DNA of 64,000 nucleotides from Candidatus Flexicrinis affinis (GCA_016716525.1 JADJWE010000009.1:620001-684000), one strand, 5' to 3'; positions 49,873 through 58,546 are shown, numbered from the stretch's first letter. The notes: generated from the letters alone by a model not told the origin. Made by a program: numbers and translations.

Positions 49873-51179
49873 TGAGCGCCACAGCACACTCCATGACATC
49901 GACTGCCATTCCCGCTGCGCCACAGCGGCGCGGTGTTTCCGTCCGGTTCATCCTGTGGCTGATGCTGCTGGTCGCCATGCTGACGGTCGGCGCGATTAGC
50001 TTCGTCTATGTGATGATCAACGGCCTCGGCGTGACGAACCTGACCGACGAACTGCCGTGGGGCCTGTGGATCACCGTCGACCTGTCGTCCATCGCGCTGG
50101 GCGCGGGGGCGTTCACGCTGTCGGCCGCGGTCTACATCTTCCGCATGCGGCAGTACGAAGCGATTGCCCGCGCGGCGGTGTTGGTCGGTTTTCTCGGCTA
50201 TTCCTCGGCGATGATCGCGCTGTTTATCGACATCGGCCGCTTCGACCGGTTCTACCACCCGATCATCTACTGGAACGTGCACTCGGTGCTGTGGGAGATC
50301 ACGATGTGCGTCGTGCTCTACCTCACGGTGCTGCTGATCGAGCTGTTCCCGGTGCTGGTCGAAAGTACGCCGCTCAAGAAGATCGGCTTGCTTGTGTCGA
50401 TCTCGCATCTGCTGCACCGCCTGATGCCCATTGTCGCCGTCGTTGGTATGGGTCTGTCCCTGCTGCACCAGTCATCGCTGGGCGCGACGTACGGCATCTT
50501 GACCGCGCGGCCATTCTGGTATTCGCCGAGCGCGCCGGTGCTGTTCATTCTGTCCGCCGTGGCAGGCGGGGCCGCGCTGACGCTTCTCGTCACGCTCCTT
50601 TCCGGTAAGCTGCTCGGGCGCGAGCAAGCCCCGCCCAACATCATCAACGGCGTGGCGCGTCTGGTCGGCTTTGCGTGCTTGGCCTACCTCTATCTCAAAC
50701 TCTGGAGCTGGCTGGCGACGAACTACTACAGCCACGTGCCCGAACAGCAGTTCGGCGCCGAGACACTGGCGCAGTACACGCCGTACAACTTCACGTTCTG
50801 GTTTGGGGAAGTACTGTTCGGCGCGCTGGTGCCTGCCGTCTTCATGCTGTGGGGACGCCTGCGGAACAACCGCAACGCGCTCATGCTGGCTTGCCTGATG
50901 ATCATCGCAGGGCTGGTGATCAATCGCTGGAACATGACCCTGTCCGGCTTCGTGATCCCGCTCGACTGGTCGCCGGGCGTGGCCGAGATCTTCCCGGTCA
51001 ACACCTATGAGCCGGCGCTGGTGGAATGGGGGGTGGCCATCGGCATTGTCGCGTACAGTTGGCTGGCGTTCACGCTGGCCGTGCGCTTCTTGAACATCTA
51101 TCCGGATTCGCGCCCGGCAGGTACTGCGCCGGCCGTGGTTGAGCATCAGTCGAAGCCTGAACCGGGGCATCACGGGTAG
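49869..51179 (+). CDS. nrfD: NrfD/PsrC-family quinol-binding membrane subunit
   Basis: A 436-residue membrane protein with about ten helices, opening after a short cytoplasmic tail at FILWLMLLVAMLTVGAISFVYV. The family block GLGVTNLTDELPWGLWITVDLSSIALGAGAF is near residue 50, and DIGRFDRFYHPIIYWNVHSVLWEI near 115-140 is the conserved quinol-site region. Late helices include LACLMIIAGLVINRWNM. It overlaps the ferredoxin gene by 4 bp and is followed by a clear terminator, closing the operon. It oxidises menaquinol or ubiquinol at the outer face and passes electrons to the ferredoxin subunit. Confidence 0.94.
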   Translation: MMSATAHSMTSTAIPAAPQRRGVSVRFILWLMLLVAMLTVGAISFVYVMINGLGVTNLTDELPWGLWITVDLSSIALGAGAFTLSAAVYIFRMRQYEAIARAAVLVGFLGYSSAMIALFIDIGRFDRFYHPIIYWNVHSVLWEITMCVVLYLTVLLIELFPVLVESTPLKKIGLLVSISHLLHRLMPIVAVVGMGLSLLHQSSLGATYGILTARPFWYSPSAPVLFILSAVAGGAALTLLVTLLSGKLLGREQAPPNIINGVARLVGFACLAYLYLKLWSWLATNYYSHVPEQQFGAETLAQYTPYNFTFWFGEVLFGALVPAVFMLWGRLRNNRNALMLACLMIIAGLVINRWNMTLSGFVIPLDWSPGVAEIFPVNTYEPALVEWGVAIGIVAYSWLAFTLAVRFLNIYPDSRPAGTAPAVVEHQSKPEPGHHG

Positions 51180-51214
51180 AGTCACACCGCAGCACCACGC
51201 GTAAGTCCATGTGG

Positions 51215-51250
51215 AACGGGCCAGCGAGAGGATCTCGACTGGCCCGTTTT
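51215..51250 (+). terminator. Intrinsic terminator of the multiheme/NrfCD operon
   Basis: A near-perfect 15-bp stem (AACGGGCCAGCGAGA 51215-51229 with TCTCG 51233-51237 and CTGGCCCGTT 51239-51248, one bulged A) with a GGA loop, followed by TT. It lies 36 bp after the nrfD stop. Confidence 0.88.
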
Positions 51251-51309
51251 CACATGCTAGGCTGAAGGTATGGAGAGATGCTCCGACCTGATACGTTGCC
51301 TTGCACAAC

Positions 51310-51351
51310 GTGACGCATGTCACTGTCCACGCGGTCGCGTTCCGCTAGACT
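51310..51351 (+). promoter_or_regulatory. CRP/FNR-type activator site and promoter of copper operon
   Basis: GTGACGCATGTCAC (51310-51323) is a GTGA-N6-TCAC palindrome. A -10-like TAGACT lies at 51346-51351. A start 7 bases after it puts the palindrome centre at about -41.5, the classic position for class II activation by CRP/FNR proteins. No good -35 box is seen, as expected for an activated promoter. The first gene starts at 51404. Confidence 0.6.
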
Positions 51352-51403
51352 GTAGGGGTAGGGAGCGTACGGTTGCACGATCTGGTGCTGAGGTATTTGA
51401 CGG

Positions 51404-52150
51404 ATGCGGTTTCTCGGGGTGCTGCTTCTGATCGGTATTATCGTCGGTGTCGCGGCGGTGATGCTCTTCGTGTTCGACGACAGCGCGGCTGATACACCGT
51501 CCGGTGGTCTGACGATTGAACTCAGCTCCGCCCCATTTCCGATGACGATCGGGGTCAATCGGCTTCGTGTGCTCGTCAGCGACTCGAACGGCAGCCCGGT
51601 CGAAGGTGCCGACGTGGCGGTGTCCGGCCTGTTGGATCACGGCGGAATGCTGCCACTGCGCGGTGTTCAAGAGGGTGGCCGCGATGGTGAGTACGTGTTC
51701 CGCGTCGTGTGGCCGATGAACGGCTCATGGACGATCGACGTCACGGCACAGACGGGCGAGGACTCAGAGGCGTTGACCGAGCAGTTCAGCGCGTACGTCT
51801 ATGCGCTGCCACCGGAGTACGACAAACCGGCCGCGACCTATCGCCTGATCCGCGAGACGACTGCGGATATGGCTCAAAGCCCCGATAGCGAGCTGTGGAT
51901 CGTGATCCCGCAAGGGACCTACGACATGGTGCGGCGCGGCCATGACGAACTGCCGGACGACATTCGCCTGCAAGTCGGTAGGCGCGACACGCTCGTGATC
52001 CGCAACGACGACATTGTGGATCACACCATTGGGCCGTTCTTCATCCGGTCGGGCGAGACGATCCGCCAGCGCTTCACGCAGGCCGCCGTGTTTCAAGGCG
52101 TATGCAGCCTAAACGACGTCGGTTATATCAATATCGTAGTGGAAGGGTAG
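51404..52150 (+). CDS. Membrane-anchored FixH/YtkA-like plus cupredoxin-like protein
   Basis: A 248-residue protein. An N-terminal helix (FLGVLLLIGIIVGVAAVMLFVF) anchors it outside the membrane. Residues ~40-125 form a YtkA/FixH-like beta-sandwich (PMTIGVNRLRVLVSDSNGSPVEGADVAV, GEYVFRVVWPMNGSWTIDV). Residues ~160-248 look like a cupredoxin (LQVGRRDTLVIRNDDIVDHTIGPFFI with a His, and QGVCSLND with a Cys), although a methionine ligand is not evident. It precedes SCO1 by 12 bp and is likely involved in copper handling for terminal oxidase. Assignment is from pattern and context. Confidence 0.75.
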   Translation: MRFLGVLLLIGIIVGVAAVMLFVFDDSAADTPSGGLTIELSSAPFPMTIGVNRLRVLVSDSNGSPVEGADVAVSGLLDHGGMLPLRGVQEGGRDGEYVFRVVWPMNGSWTIDVTAQTGEDSEALTEQFSAYVYALPPEYDKPAATYRLIRETTADMAQSPDSELWIVIPQGTYDMVRRGHDELPDDIRLQVGRRDTLVIRNDDIVDHTIGPFFIRSGETIRQRFTQAAVFQGVCSLNDVGYINIVVEG

Positions 52151-52162
52151 AGAGGATCAGGT

Positions 52163-52801
52163 ATGCGCGTTTATCGGATGATGGTGTTGGCGCTTGTGGC
52201 GCTGGCTGCCACGAGCTGCGGCGGTGCCCCGGCGCCGGCAGCAACACCGAGGGTTCCGCCACCGCCTGCATACCTTGATGACCTGAACGGCGCCGTGTTC
52301 GATCCGCCGCGTGTACTGACCGACTTCACGTTCGATTCCACAACGGGCGAGCCGTTTCGGCTCGCCGATCACCGGGGCGAAATCGTGCTGATCTACTTCG
52401 GCTACCGCACGTGCCCCGACTTCTGCCCGACGACCTTCACCGAACTGCGGCAGATCTACCTTGAACTGGAAGAGCCTGCCGATCGAGTCAAAGTGCTGTT
52501 TGTGACGGTCGATCCCGAGCGCGACACGCTCGATCTGATGACGCAGTACGTAGGGGGCTTCCATCAGGACTTCATCGGCCTGCGCGCAGAGGGCGACCCG
52601 CTGCAAAGCGTGATGGATCAGTTCGGCGTCGTGGCGGAGAAGCGTCCGTTGGGCGACTCTCCGCTGGCGTACCTGATCGATCACACGGCGTCGATCTTTC
52701 TGATCAACCCCGACGGGCGGCTGATGGTTCAGTATCTGTACGGCACGGATTACCGGCTGATCCGCGACGACCTGCAGCGGATTCTACAGGCCGAAACGTA
52801 G
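52163..52801 (+). CDS. SCO1/SenC copper chaperone
   Basis: A 212-residue lipoprotein-like protein. The signal peptide ends in a lipobox (ALVALAATSCGG). The thioredoxin-fold SCO domain has the copper site YFGYRTCPDFCPTTF (CxxxC near residues 82-86) and the distal His in LIDHTASIFLINPDG near 174. FVTVDPERDTLDLM and YLYGTDYRLIRDDL complete the pattern. It delivers copper to CuA of cytochrome oxidase or acts as its thiol reductase. It is in an operon with a FixH/cupredoxin-like protein upstream and a tandem PCuAC protein downstream. Confidence 0.94.
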   Translation: MRVYRMMVLALVALAATSCGGAPAPAATPRVPPPPAYLDDLNGAVFDPPRVLTDFTFDSTTGEPFRLADHRGEIVLIYFGYRTCPDFCPTTFTELRQIYLELEEPADRVKVLFVTVDPERDTLDLMTQYVGGFHQDFIGLRAEGDPLQSVMDQFGVVAEKRPLGDSPLAYLIDHTASIFLINPDGRLMVQYLYGTDYRLIRDDLQRILQAET

Positions 52802-52855
52802 TCGCGGGCCATCGCCGGGCGTCGTGTGTTTCTTTCGTACCTTAGGAGAACGACA

Positions 52856-53833
52856 ATGCGTGTAAAGACTCTGCTGGTGGCAACTGTCGCGTTGATGCTG
52901 GCGCTGGCGCCGGTTTCGGTGATCGCGCAAGAGGCGGAGACCTGCGAGCTCGTGTATCTGTTTGACGGCTGGGCGCGTGCCACCGTTGAGGGTGCACCCA
53001 ACAGTGCGGCATACGGCGTGTTAGTCAATCTCGGCAGTGAAGATGATACGCTGATCGCCGCTAGCACCGAGGCCGCCGAAGTGCTCGAACTGCACGAGAT
53101 GATGATGGGCGAGGGCGACGTGATGATGATGCGCCCGATGGAGGGGGGATTCCCGGTCTCGGCCAACGGCTTCACCGTCCTCGAACCCGGCGGACTGCAC
53201 ATCATGTTGATCAACCTGACCGCGCCGCTGGTCGCCGGCGAGGAGTTAGCGATCACGCTGACGTTCGAAAATGCCGGCGATGTCGAGCTGGTCCTGCCGA
53301 TCCGCGAAATGCCAGTCGAAGGCATGGACATGGGCGGCGAGGGCAATATGGACATGACCCAACGCGATACGGCGATGGGCAATATGGACGACATGGAGAT
53401 GATGTGGCCCGAGGCGTGCCGCGGGGTCCACGTCGTCGACCCGTGGGTGAGGCCTGCCGGCCCCGGTCAGCCGACCAGCGCGGCCTACGGCCTGCTGCTG
53501 AACCTGACCGACGTGGAAGACACGTTGATCGCCGCCGCCACGGATGCCGCCGAAACGGTCGAACTGCACGAGATGACGATGGGCGCGAACGACATGATGA
53601 TGATGCGCCCGATCGAAGGCGGGATCGCGGTGAGCGCCGGTGGTCTGGCGGTGCTCAAGCCCGGCGGCCTGCACGTCATGATGATCGGCTTGACCGGCGA
53701 GCTTGCCGCCGGCGCGGAAATCGACTTCACGCTGACGTTTGCCGATTTCGGCGAGGTCGAACTGACGGTTCCGGTGCGCGAGCCAATGGCGGGTGGCATG
53801 GACATGGGCGGCCACTCGATGGGCGGCGGTTAG
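52856..53833 (+). CDS. Tandem-domain PCuAC copper chaperone
   Basis: A 325-residue secreted protein. The signal peptide (VKTLLVATVALMLALAPVSVIAQ) is followed by two PCuAC domains. Each has the copper motif H-x-M ... M ... H-x-M: LELHEMMMGEGDVMMMRPM with GLHIMLI in the first, VELHEMTMGANDMMMMRPI with GLHVMMI in the second. A Met/Asp-rich linker (GMDMGGEGNMDMTQRD) joins them and a GGMDMGGHSMGGG tail ends the protein, giving further Cu(I) sites. Most PCuAC proteins have one domain (~150 residues). ATG 52856 has an AGGAGA site. It passes copper to SCO1 or directly to CuA. Confidence 0.93.
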   Translation: MRVKTLLVATVALMLALAPVSVIAQEAETCELVYLFDGWARATVEGAPNSAAYGVLVNLGSEDDTLIAASTEAAEVLELHEMMMGEGDVMMMRPMEGGFPVSANGFTVLEPGGLHIMLINLTAPLVAGEELAITLTFENAGDVELVLPIREMPVEGMDMGGEGNMDMTQRDTAMGNMDDMEMMWPEACRGVHVVDPWVRPAGPGQPTSAAYGLLLNLTDVEDTLIAAATDAAETVELHEMTMGANDMMMMRPIEGGIAVSAGGLAVLKPGGLHVMMIGLTGELAAGAEIDFTLTFADFGEVELTVPVREPMAGGMDMGGHSMGGG

Positions 53834-53869
53834 CACGGCCCGAACGAACGCACGGAACAGAAGAACTAC

Positions 53870-53901
53870 GCACCCCGTGTCGAAAGGCACGGGGTGCTTT
53901 T
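53870..53901 (+). terminator. Intrinsic terminator of the copper-delivery operon
   Basis: A perfect 10-bp stem (GCACCCCGTG 53870-53879 and CACGGGGTGC 53888-53897) with an 8-base loop, followed by TTTT. It lies 37 bp after the stop of the tandem PCuAC gene. Confidence 0.88.
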
Positions 53902-54044
53902 GTGAATTTGACGCTCAACAATCGCGAAACCGGGTTATACTCGTAGATCAGATGTTCGATACCCGACACGGTCAACCGACATCCAGCCGGTATCGGTCGA
54001 CTCAAGCGTAACCGTTTCCAGGCGAGAGAAGGAGCAGCATTGCC

Positions 54045-54491
54045 ATGTCCGTTACGTTCGAGAGTGTTCTTCAGCAGGCCGAGGGAATGAACGCGACCGG
54101 CATCCCGGTGCCGCCGCATGTGGTCGACCAGTTGGCGTCCGGCAAGCGGCCGAAAGTCGTCGTGACTGTCAACGGCTACGCGTATCGGAGCACCGTCGGA
54201 GCGTATGGTGACGTGTTCATGCTGCCGTTTGCCAAGGAGCACCGCGACGCCTCCGGCGTGCAGGCGGGCGATCCGATTACCGTAACGCTGGAGCTGGACT
54301 CGTCCCCTCGTACCGTAGATGTGCCGGACGATCTGGCGGCGGCGCTGGCGGCTCATCCCGGCGCACGCGACATATTCGATGCACTTTCGTACACCCTACG
54401 CAAGGAGCACGTCCGGCAGGTCGAGTCGGCCAAGGCGGCAGAAACGCGCGCCCGCCGAATCGCGGCGATCGTGGCGAAAGTCACCAGCTGA
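54045..54491 (+). CDS. DUF1905/YdeI-family protein
   Basis: A 148-residue soluble protein. The N-terminal DUF1905 beta-barrel reads GIPVPPHVVDQLASGKRPKVVVTVNGYAYRSTVGAYGD and VQAGDPITVTLELDSSPRTVDVPDDL. The C-terminal helical YdeI/OmpD-associated segment reads IFDALSYTLRKEHVRQVESAKAAETRARRI. Such proteins are widespread; a link to peptide resistance has been proposed for YdeI but the biochemical role is unknown. It stands alone between a terminator and the bicarbonate transporter gene, 120 bp ahead of it. Confidence 0.85.
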   Translation: MSVTFESVLQQAEGMNATGIPVPPHVVDQLASGKRPKVVVTVNGYAYRSTVGAYGDVFMLPFAKEHRDASGVQAGDPITVTLELDSSPRTVDVPDDLAAALAAHPGARDIFDALSYTLRKEHVRQVESAKAAETRARRIAAIVAKVTS

Positions 54492-54611
54492 GCGGGACAT
54501 ACCGCTAGGCGGCGCCATCGCACACGGCACAAAGCGCCGCGAATCCATTGCCTTTTTCGGTGATTCGCGCCATGGTATGCCGATTGTCGCGCCGCCTCTC
54601 GGAAGATCGCC

Positions 54612-55580
54612 ATGTCACTCGCCGATATCCTGCGCCTGAACTTGCTGTCCCCCATGGTTCTGAGCTTCGTGCTCGGCGTCATCGCCGTTCGCGTCAAGAG
54701 CGACCTCAAGATTCCCGAACAGATCAACAGCATCATCACCATCTACCTGCTTTTCGCCATCGGCCTTAAAGGCGGCTTCGAACTGGCGAGGTCGCCGAGC
54801 GAGAACCTATGGGGTACGGCAGCGGTTGCGGCGATCCTCGGCGCGTCGATCCCCCTGTGGTCGTATGTCATCCTGTGCCGATTCGTCAACAAGGCCGATG
54901 CCATCTCGCTCGGCATGCACTTTGGCGCCGCGTCCGCGGTGACGCTGAGCGCGAGCATCACGTTTCTCAGGGAAGCGGGGCAGAGCTTCGAAGGCTTCAT
55001 GCCGACGATGTACGTGGTGTTCGAGATCTGCGCGGTCGTGGTTGGCCTGTCGATGGCGAGCCGAATCCTTGGCGGCACGACCGAGTCGCTGCCATCGGTG
55101 CTGCGGTCGTCACTCAGCGGAAAGAGCTTTCTGTTGCTCGGCGGCGGCGTTGCGATCGGGGTGATCTCCGGCGAGTCGGGGTATCAGCAGGTATCGCCGT
55201 TTTTCGTCGACCTGTTCTCGGGCTTTCTGACGCTCTTCCTGCTTGAGATGGGTTCGCAAGTGGGGCGCAAGCTGCGCGATGTTGTGAATGTCGGTCTTCC
55301 GCTGCTGGCGTTTGGCGTGTTGGCGCCGCCGCTGCACGGGGCCATCGGCGTGCTGCTCGGATCGATCGCCGGGCTTTCTGCCGGCGGCGCGATGATCCTC
55401 GGGACGCTGGCCGCCAGCGCGTCGTACATCACGGCACCCGCGGTGGTCGGTAGCAACATGCCTCAGGCCAACACCGGACTGTCGCTCACGGCCTCGCTGG
55501 TGATCGTGTTCCCGCTGAACCTGATCGTCGGTCTCCCGATCTACTTCGAGCTGGCCCGCGCACTGTCGAACGTGTTCTAG
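54612..55580 (+). CDS. sbtA: SbtA-type sodium-dependent bicarbonate transporter
   Basis: A 322-residue membrane protein with about ten helices. Blocks match SbtA: LSPMVLSFVLGVIAVRVKSDLKIPEQINSIITIYLLFAIGLKGG at the N-terminus (split across helices 1-2), GMHFGAASAVTLSASITFL near residues 100-118, LFLLEMGSQVGRKLRD near 205-220 and SASYITAPAVVGSNMPQANTGLSLTASL near 265-292. It would import bicarbonate with sodium. The usual PII-like partner SbtB and carbonic anhydrase are not adjacent, and no carbon fixation gene is in the window. Its role may be anaplerotic or in pH homeostasis. Confidence 0.92.
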   Translation: MSLADILRLNLLSPMVLSFVLGVIAVRVKSDLKIPEQINSIITIYLLFAIGLKGGFELARSPSENLWGTAAVAAILGASIPLWSYVILCRFVNKADAISLGMHFGAASAVTLSASITFLREAGQSFEGFMPTMYVVFEICAVVVGLSMASRILGGTTESLPSVLRSSLSGKSFLLLGGGVAIGVISGESGYQQVSPFFVDLFSGFLTLFLLEMGSQVGRKLRDVVNVGLPLLAFGVLAPPLHGAIGVLLGSIAGLSAGGAMILGTLAASASYITAPAVVGSNMPQANTGLSLTASLVIVFPLNLIVGLPIYFELARALSNVF

Positions 55581-55640
55581 CGCCACATCCGCCGCACCTC
55601 GCGCCAGATGATCTCGCCGTCGATGTGGGGGAGGGGCGCG
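55577..55640 (-). pseudogene. Remnant of the 3' end of an M50-like gene
   Basis: On the minus strand these bases read PLPHIDGEIIWREVRRMWR then a stop, nearly the same as the C-terminus PIPHIDGEVIWREVRRARAARR of the gene at 58547-59086. At the DNA level 55590-55635 and 58569-58614 agree at about 40 of 46 positions. Upstream of it the frame is no longer recognisable. It looks like a decayed partial copy lying on the other side of the SBBP-repeat gene. Confidence 0.65.
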
Positions 55641-55726
55641 CGCCAATTGGTCTTAACATTGGTGCATCGCAATCTTAGCGCCGCCGGCTATAATTATCCC
55701 CAATTACGCACACTTGGGGACTGACC

Positions 55727-58522
55727 ATGGCGACCCGATTTCTTGTTGTCGTTAGCATGACCGTATCTTTAGTGCTGGCGCTCGCGTTCATTCCGCAGGC
55801 CCGCCCGTCTGAACCCGTGACGCCGGAGACGGCCGCCCATGACGGCGTCGATATGGCGGTCATTCCCCTGTACTTCGAGGAGAACCTCGGCCAGTCCGAT
55901 GCACAAGTGCGGTACCTTGCCCGGGCGCAGGGATACAGCTTGTTCCTGACCGATAACCGGATCGCTTTCAATCTCGTGACGGAGGAATCCTCGTCCGTCA
56001 GGACGGCTAATCGCCCCGCTGCCGCCGCTGACCGCGCGGCGAGCCACGAGCCCGAGCACGTTACGCGGACGTACGGGCTGTACCTCGATTTCGTCGGAGC
56101 CAATGAGTCCCCGGTGTTGACCGGAGAAGAGCCGCAGGGCGGGATCACCAGCTACTTCCGAGGCAAGCCAGAGGAATGGGTGACCGGAGCGCAGCACTTC
56201 AGCAAGATCCGCTATGGCGAGCTGTACGCCGGGATTGACGCGGTCTTTTACGCCAGCACGCAGCAGATCCAGTATGACTTTATCGTTGCGCCGGGCGCGG
56301 ATCCCGCGCAAATACAACTTCGTTTCGATCCTGTTGACGGCATTGCCCTAAATGATGCCGGTGACTTGAACCTCATCCTCGGCGACCGAACGCTGACGAT
56401 GCGCGCGCCGTATTCGTACCAGACGAACGATGGTGTCGACTACCCGGTCGAAAGCCGCTTCGTAGTGGATGACGGATTGGTCTCGTTCGAGGTCGGCGCG
56501 TACGACGCGTCCCAGCCGCTGGTGATCGATCCGGTCTTCGCGTACGCGGGCTACTTCGGCGGAGGACCTAGTGGTGTCGCTGTCGATGCGGTTGGTCACA
56601 TGTACGTGGCCGGTGGGATATCGGGAGCCTCGTCAACTTTTCCGCCAACGGGTGGCCCCTACGTCACACCCAGCTTCGGGACAGATGCATTTGTCGCCAA
56701 GCTCAATCCAAACGGAACCGGTGTGATCTTTGCAGGTTACATCGGCGGAGAGGGTACGGACATAGCCAACGACATCGCAATCGACGCAAGCGGCAACGTG
56801 TACATCGGGGGTAATACGAACAGCTCTGAGCTAACCTTTCCCGTTTCTGTTGGGCCCGATCTGACGTTCAACGGAATTGGTGTGACTGCGACTCGAGCGG
56901 ACGGATTCGTTGCCAAAGTGAGTGCCGATGGAACGTCATTGATCTACGCGGGATACATCGGCGGCAAGGACTCGGACTGGGTCTATGGTATCGCGGTAGA
57001 TGCTGACGGGCATGCGTACGTTACTGGGACCACATTCAGCAGTCAGAGCACGTTTCCTGTACTCATCGGACCAGATCTGACCCGAAATGGTGACTATGAG
57101 GCGTTCGTTGCGAAGGTCTCGGTCGACGGATCAAGCTTGATCTACGCGGGTTACATCGGCGGCGGACAGGATGACGGCGCAGCGGACATTGCCGTTGACT
57201 CCGACGGAGCAGCGTATGTTGTCGGCTACACGTACAGCACGGAAGCAACATTCCCAGTTAAGGTCGGTCCTGATCTGACATACAGCTACAACCCGTTCAT
57301 CTTTCCCGACGCTTTTGTGGCAAAGGTTAAGAGCTCAGGCAAGAAACTGGCGTATGCCGGCTACTTCGGAAGCTACAGAGCAGATCAAGGCACAGCAATT
57401 GCGGTTGACGCCCAAGGTCGCGCGGTCATCGCAGGGGTATTCGATTGGGGCACCGACCTGGATGCGTTCATCGCCAAAGTCAGCGAGTCGGGTTCAGCCT
57501 ATCTCTTCGCGAACGTCTTGGGGGGGCTCAAGGATGAGAGCGTCGGGGGAGTTGCGCTCGACTCATTTGGCAATATATATCTGGTAGGAACAACCAGAAC
57601 GACCGATGGAACTTTCCCGACATTTATCGGCCCAGATACCACCCACAATGGTAAGCGTGAGTCGTTCGTGTCGATGATCGACGCAACTGGCAGCTTCCTG
57701 TTCTACTCTGGTTTCATCGGTGGCGCAGAGGATGACTACGGTTACGCAATCGCCGTCGATCCAATCGGCGATGCCTACGTAGTTGGACATACCGCAAGCT
57801 TGCCTTCCTCGTTCCCGGAATATGTCGGGCCGTTCTTATCGCACACGGGCGGGGGCCGAGGTTACGTTGCCAAAGTCAGTAACTTCATCCCGATAGACAC
57901 TCCCAACATCCTCTTGAACGGCGGCTTTGAAACAGAAGGAGCATCCTCCGCTGAGAACGCCCTTCACTGGCTTAAGGATGGGCTGTTGCCGAGCGACAAA
58001 CGCAAGTGCGAGAAGGTTTCGGCTCGTTTGACAGCGCCAGAAGAATCATGCGTATTTCAATTCAAAGCCGATGCCGCGAGTACATCCAAGCGCAAGCTCT
58101 ATCAGAACCTGACGCCGACCAATCTGGGCAACAACCGAGAGCAATTGGCGATCTATGCCTTGGTCAATGGGAAGTCCCTTGGGCAAGGTTCCAAGATCAC
58201 CGTCAAGGTTAAGTACGCGGACGCATCGACTGAGAAATTCTCAACACCTATTCCTGGCGGATCGTATGACTACTTGCCGGTATTCGCATCGATGCCGCTC
58301 AACAAGACGGTCGCGTCTGCGAGCGTTACGATCAATGTGAAGCCAACGCCGGGGCGGCTACGTGTCGATGATGTGCAGCTCTTGGTTGTCGGCGGTGAGG
58401 CTGTACCACGAACTACTCAGCGCCTGCCGATACTACCGCTGCCGGAAGCGCCGGCCGGGTTCCGCGGGACGAATTCGATGACCCTGCGTCCGCTGGCACT
58501 TGAGGGCAGCATCCAGCGGTAA
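55727..58522 (+). CDS. Large secreted SBBP-repeat (beta-propeller) protein
   Basis: A 931-residue secreted protein. The signal peptide covers residues 1-25. Residues ~40-275 form the N-terminal domain usual in this family (YFEENLGQSDAQVRYLARAQGYSLFL, TSYFRGKPEEWVTGAQHFSKIRYGELYAGIDAVFYAS). Then come at least seven SBBP repeats of 50-60 residues, each with a DAFVAKVSxDGSSLIYAGYIGG and GIAVDxDGxAYVxG core. The C-terminal ~200 residues (NILLNGGFETEGASSAENALHWL) look like a carbohydrate-binding-type beta-sandwich. The second half is visibly less GC-rich. It is probably a surface adhesin or polymer-binding protein. Confidence 0.9.
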   Translation: MATRFLVVVSMTVSLVLALAFIPQARPSEPVTPETAAHDGVDMAVIPLYFEENLGQSDAQVRYLARAQGYSLFLTDNRIAFNLVTEESSSVRTANRPAAAADRAASHEPEHVTRTYGLYLDFVGANESPVLTGEEPQGGITSYFRGKPEEWVTGAQHFSKIRYGELYAGIDAVFYASTQQIQYDFIVAPGADPAQIQLRFDPVDGIALNDAGDLNLILGDRTLTMRAPYSYQTNDGVDYPVESRFVVDDGLVSFEVGAYDASQPLVIDPVFAYAGYFGGGPSGVAVDAVGHMYVAGGISGASSTFPPTGGPYVTPSFGTDAFVAKLNPNGTGVIFAGYIGGEGTDIANDIAIDASGNVYIGGNTNSSELTFPVSVGPDLTFNGIGVTATRADGFVAKVSADGTSLIYAGYIGGKDSDWVYGIAVDADGHAYVTGTTFSSQSTFPVLIGPDLTRNGDYEAFVAKVSVDGSSLIYAGYIGGGQDDGAADIAVDSDGAAYVVGYTYSTEATFPVKVGPDLTYSYNPFIFPDAFVAKVKSSGKKLAYAGYFGSYRADQGTAIAVDAQGRAVIAGVFDWGTDLDAFIAKVSESGSAYLFANVLGGLKDESVGGVALDSFGNIYLVGTTRTTDGTFPTFIGPDTTHNGKRESFVSMIDATGSFLFYSGFIGGAEDDYGYAIAVDPIGDAYVVGHTASLPSSFPEYVGPFLSHTGGGRGYVAKVSNFIPIDTPNILLNGGFETEGASSAENALHWLKDGLLPSDKRKCEKVSARLTAPEESCVFQFKADAASTSKRKLYQNLTPTNLGNNREQLAIYALVNGKSLGQGSKITVKVKYADASTEKFSTPIPGGSYDYLPVFASMPLNKTVASASVTINVKPTPGRLRVDDVQLLVVGGEAVPRTTQRLPILPLPEAPAGFRGTNSMTLRPLALEGSIQR

Positions 58523-58546
58523 CTTCGTGTGGATTCCGGTGAGGGG

